Assembly (NCBI GenBank): GCA_017626325.1
Contig: JAGAIZ010000043.1
Span: 1 to 64,000, forward strand
Direction of reading: 5' to 3'
DNA from: Lachnospiraceae bacterium
GTDB lineage: Bacteria; Bacillota; Clostridia; Lachnospirales; Lachnospiraceae
Length of the DNA: 64,000 nucleotides
Of this stretch, positions 62,935 through 64,000 are shown one piece after another. The position numbers and the translations under genes were made by a program. The notes beneath the pieces are model-generated. The model did no database searches and had not been told where the DNA came from. It saw nothing but the letters and a program-made list of their open reading frames with translations. Position 1 is the first letter of the stretch. Each line of letters begins with the position of its first letter.

Positions 62935-63903
62935 ATGGAGGAAAGAAACAGTTTTACGAAAGAGGAGCTTGCCATTGCAAAGAGCGTTGACCTTACGGCT
63001 GTTGCGGGAAGCCTCGGTTATACGGTAAAGCGGATTGGAAGTTACCACACCTTAAAGGAGATTGATTCCATCCGTATTTATAACAAAAGAAGCTGGTTCC
63101 GGTGGTCGAGGGAATATGACCGGGGAGAAAACGGAGGCTCGCAGATAGATTTTCTCCGTGTGTTTGCCGGAATGGAAGTAAAGGAAGCAGTGTTCTGGCT
63201 GCTTGATTTTGCCGGATACCGCAGAAGCGAAGCGTGGAAGCCGGAGGTTATCGTGCCGGAGCCAAAGAAAGAGGAGAGAAAACCCTTTGTCCTTCCGGCT
63301 GCAGCAGAGGATAACCGTTATCTGTATCAGTATCTTATGAATGAGAGGAAGCTGTCAAAGAGAGTGGTGGACGAGTTTGTAAAAAGAGGACTCATTTATG
63401 AGGAATACCGTTACCACAACATTGTTTTCAAGGGAAATGACAAAAGCGGAAAAACACGCTTTGCAAGCATGAGGGGTGTCTTTGACAGGGACGGACACTG
63501 TTTTAAGTGTGATGTGTCAGGCAATGACAAAAACTATGGCTTCAATGTATGGAATGAGGAAAGTACGGAGCTTGCGGTCTTTGAGGGTGCAATCGACCTG
63601 TTAAGCCATGCAGACATTTACAGTGATTTTTCCGGAAACAGGCTGGCACTGGGTATGGTGTCCGATGCTCCCCTTGTTACCTTTCTTTCGGAACATCAGC
63701 AGATACAGAGCATAAAATTCTGTCTGGACAATGACATTGCAGGAAGAAAGGCAACGGAACAGCTCATGCAGAAGTATTATGAGCTGGGATATGAGGTTGA
63801 GGACTGTCCGCCGCCGAAAACCCATAAGGATTACAATGCGTGGTTACAGGAGGCAAGGAGAGAAAATCTGCAAAGAGGGGAGTGTCTGGGAATGGCAAGA
63901 TAG
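62935..63903 (+). CDS. DUF3991/Toprim primase-like protein
   Basis: 322 residues. The N-terminal part holds the DUF3991-type region (SLGYTVKRIGSYHTLKEIDS, then SWFRWSREYDRGENGGSQID). The Toprim domain shows LAVFEGAIDLLSHADI (catalytic Glu) and IKFCLDNDIAGRKATEQL (Asp pair). It is related to the primase-like TraC/LtrC proteins that act on transferred single-stranded DNA. It sits where relaxase-region genes begin in many ICEs. Confidence 0.85.
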   Translation: MEERNSFTKEELAIAKSVDLTAVAGSLGYTVKRIGSYHTLKEIDSIRIYNKRSWFRWSREYDRGENGGSQIDFLRVFAGMEVKEAVFWLLDFAGYRRSEAWKPEVIVPEPKKEERKPFVLPAAAEDNRYLYQYLMNERKLSKRVVDEFVKRGLIYEEYRYHNIVFKGNDKSGKTRFASMRGVFDRDGHCFKCDVSGNDKNYGFNVWNEESTELAVFEGAIDLLSHADIYSDFSGNRLALGMVSDAPLVTFLSEHQQIQSIKFCLDNDIAGRKATEQLMQKYYELGYEVEDCPPPKTHKDYNAWLQEARRENLQRGECLGMAR

Positions 63904-63905
63904 GT

Positions 63906-63989
63906 GTCAACTTAAAATGTTGACTCATTCTTACAAAGTCAACTGAAAAAGCTGACTCATTTTTGGAAAGTCAACTCAAAAAGTCAACT
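63906..63989. repeat. cluster of GTCAACT repeats at the window edge
   Basis: GTCAACT is found at 63906, 63938, 63970 and 63983, with a degenerate GCTGACT at 63951 and the inverted GTTGACT at 63919. The first, second and third perfect copies are 32 bases apart. The array may continue beyond 64,000. Confidence 0.7.
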
Positions 63990-64000
63990 CACTTTCCAGA

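Larger units (their letters stand above)
50923..64000. mobile_element. left part of an integrative conjugative-type element
   Basis: From the break in the subtilase gene onward, gene content changes to ICE-type families: small membrane proteins, ParM/ParR-like pair, lipoprotein, LPxTG adhesin, XRE regulator, DUF5688, RadC-like JAB protein and DUF3991/Toprim. Codon use is also somewhat more AT-rich and genes are tightly packed on one strand. This set resembles the Tn1549/CTn family of gut Firmicutes (inference). No relaxase, coupling ATPase, VirB4/VirB6-like gene or integrase is in the window, so mobility cannot be shown here. The left boundary is inferred to about five bases. Confidence 0.8.

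Noticed and set aside
1..64000. tRNA or rRNA genes
   Set aside because: No cloverleaf with GGTTCRANNCC-type T arm and no rRNA-like stretch was seen on either strand by reading; a covariance-model scan would decide.

Overview
The window looks like a chromosomal segment of a Gram-positive anaerobe of the Lachnospiraceae/Clostridia type. The host part is of medium GC and almost all genes have strong AGGAGG-type ribosome sites. It holds families typical of that group (DUF4250, DUF4364, DUF975, FlxA-like, OPT plus PqqD, C_GCAxxG_C_C proteins), a CIRCE-controlled clpB and the rho-rpmE-DUF1385-prmC-prfA block. The species cannot be named from sequence reading alone.

Layout. 1-140: the 3' end of a group II intron. 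194-7795: a fusion of a redox-type domain with GGDEF-EAL, a LytTR two-component pair, an FlxA-like coiled-coil protein, a ComEC-like metallo-hydrolase and a thioesterase. 7811-13857: clpB with its HrcA operator, an LD-carboxypeptidase, and a DUF4250/RACo-like pair. 14000-23154: a cell-envelope region with two OmpR-type two-component systems, a phosphodiester glycosidase, a DUF368 polyprenyl-phosphate transporter candidate, a GT2-GtrA glycosyltransferase and a NodB deacetylase. 23224-23842: a type III toxin-antitoxin locus (repeat RNA, terminator, ToxN-superfamily toxin), followed by a decayed Rpn/PD-(D/E)XK gene. 24485-29501: a D,D-carboxypeptidase, rarA and a DUF5722 protein. 29509-32203, minus strand: malic enzyme, radical SAM protein, DUF4364. 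32690-37881: the rho to prfA block. 37989-49124: small enzymes, an OPT transporter with PqqD partner, a secreted four-repeat protein, DNA repair glycosylases (Tag, Nth), a metallo-hydrolase and an M18 aminopeptidase. 49192-50199, minus strand: an AraC regulator.

From about 50,923 to the right edge the sequence is the left part of an integrated conjugative-type element. It cuts a subtilase gene just after its catalytic Asp-Ser-Gly. It carries small accessory ORFs, a ParM/ParR-like segregation pair, a lipoprotein, a 1790-residue thioester/Cna-B/LPxTG adhesin, an XRE regulator, DUF5688, a RadC-like JAB protein and a DUF3991/Toprim protein. Relaxase, coupling protein, mating channel and integrase are not in view and would lie beyond 64,000.

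Most notable: the type III toxin-antitoxin locus, the ICE-split subtilase with repeated end sites, the giant ICE-borne adhesin with nearby competing hairpins, the redox/c-di-GMP fusion, a secreted four-module repeat protein, shared TTTGTTTAG operators around two two-component systems, and several tandem repeats, one of which repeats a stop codon in frame.
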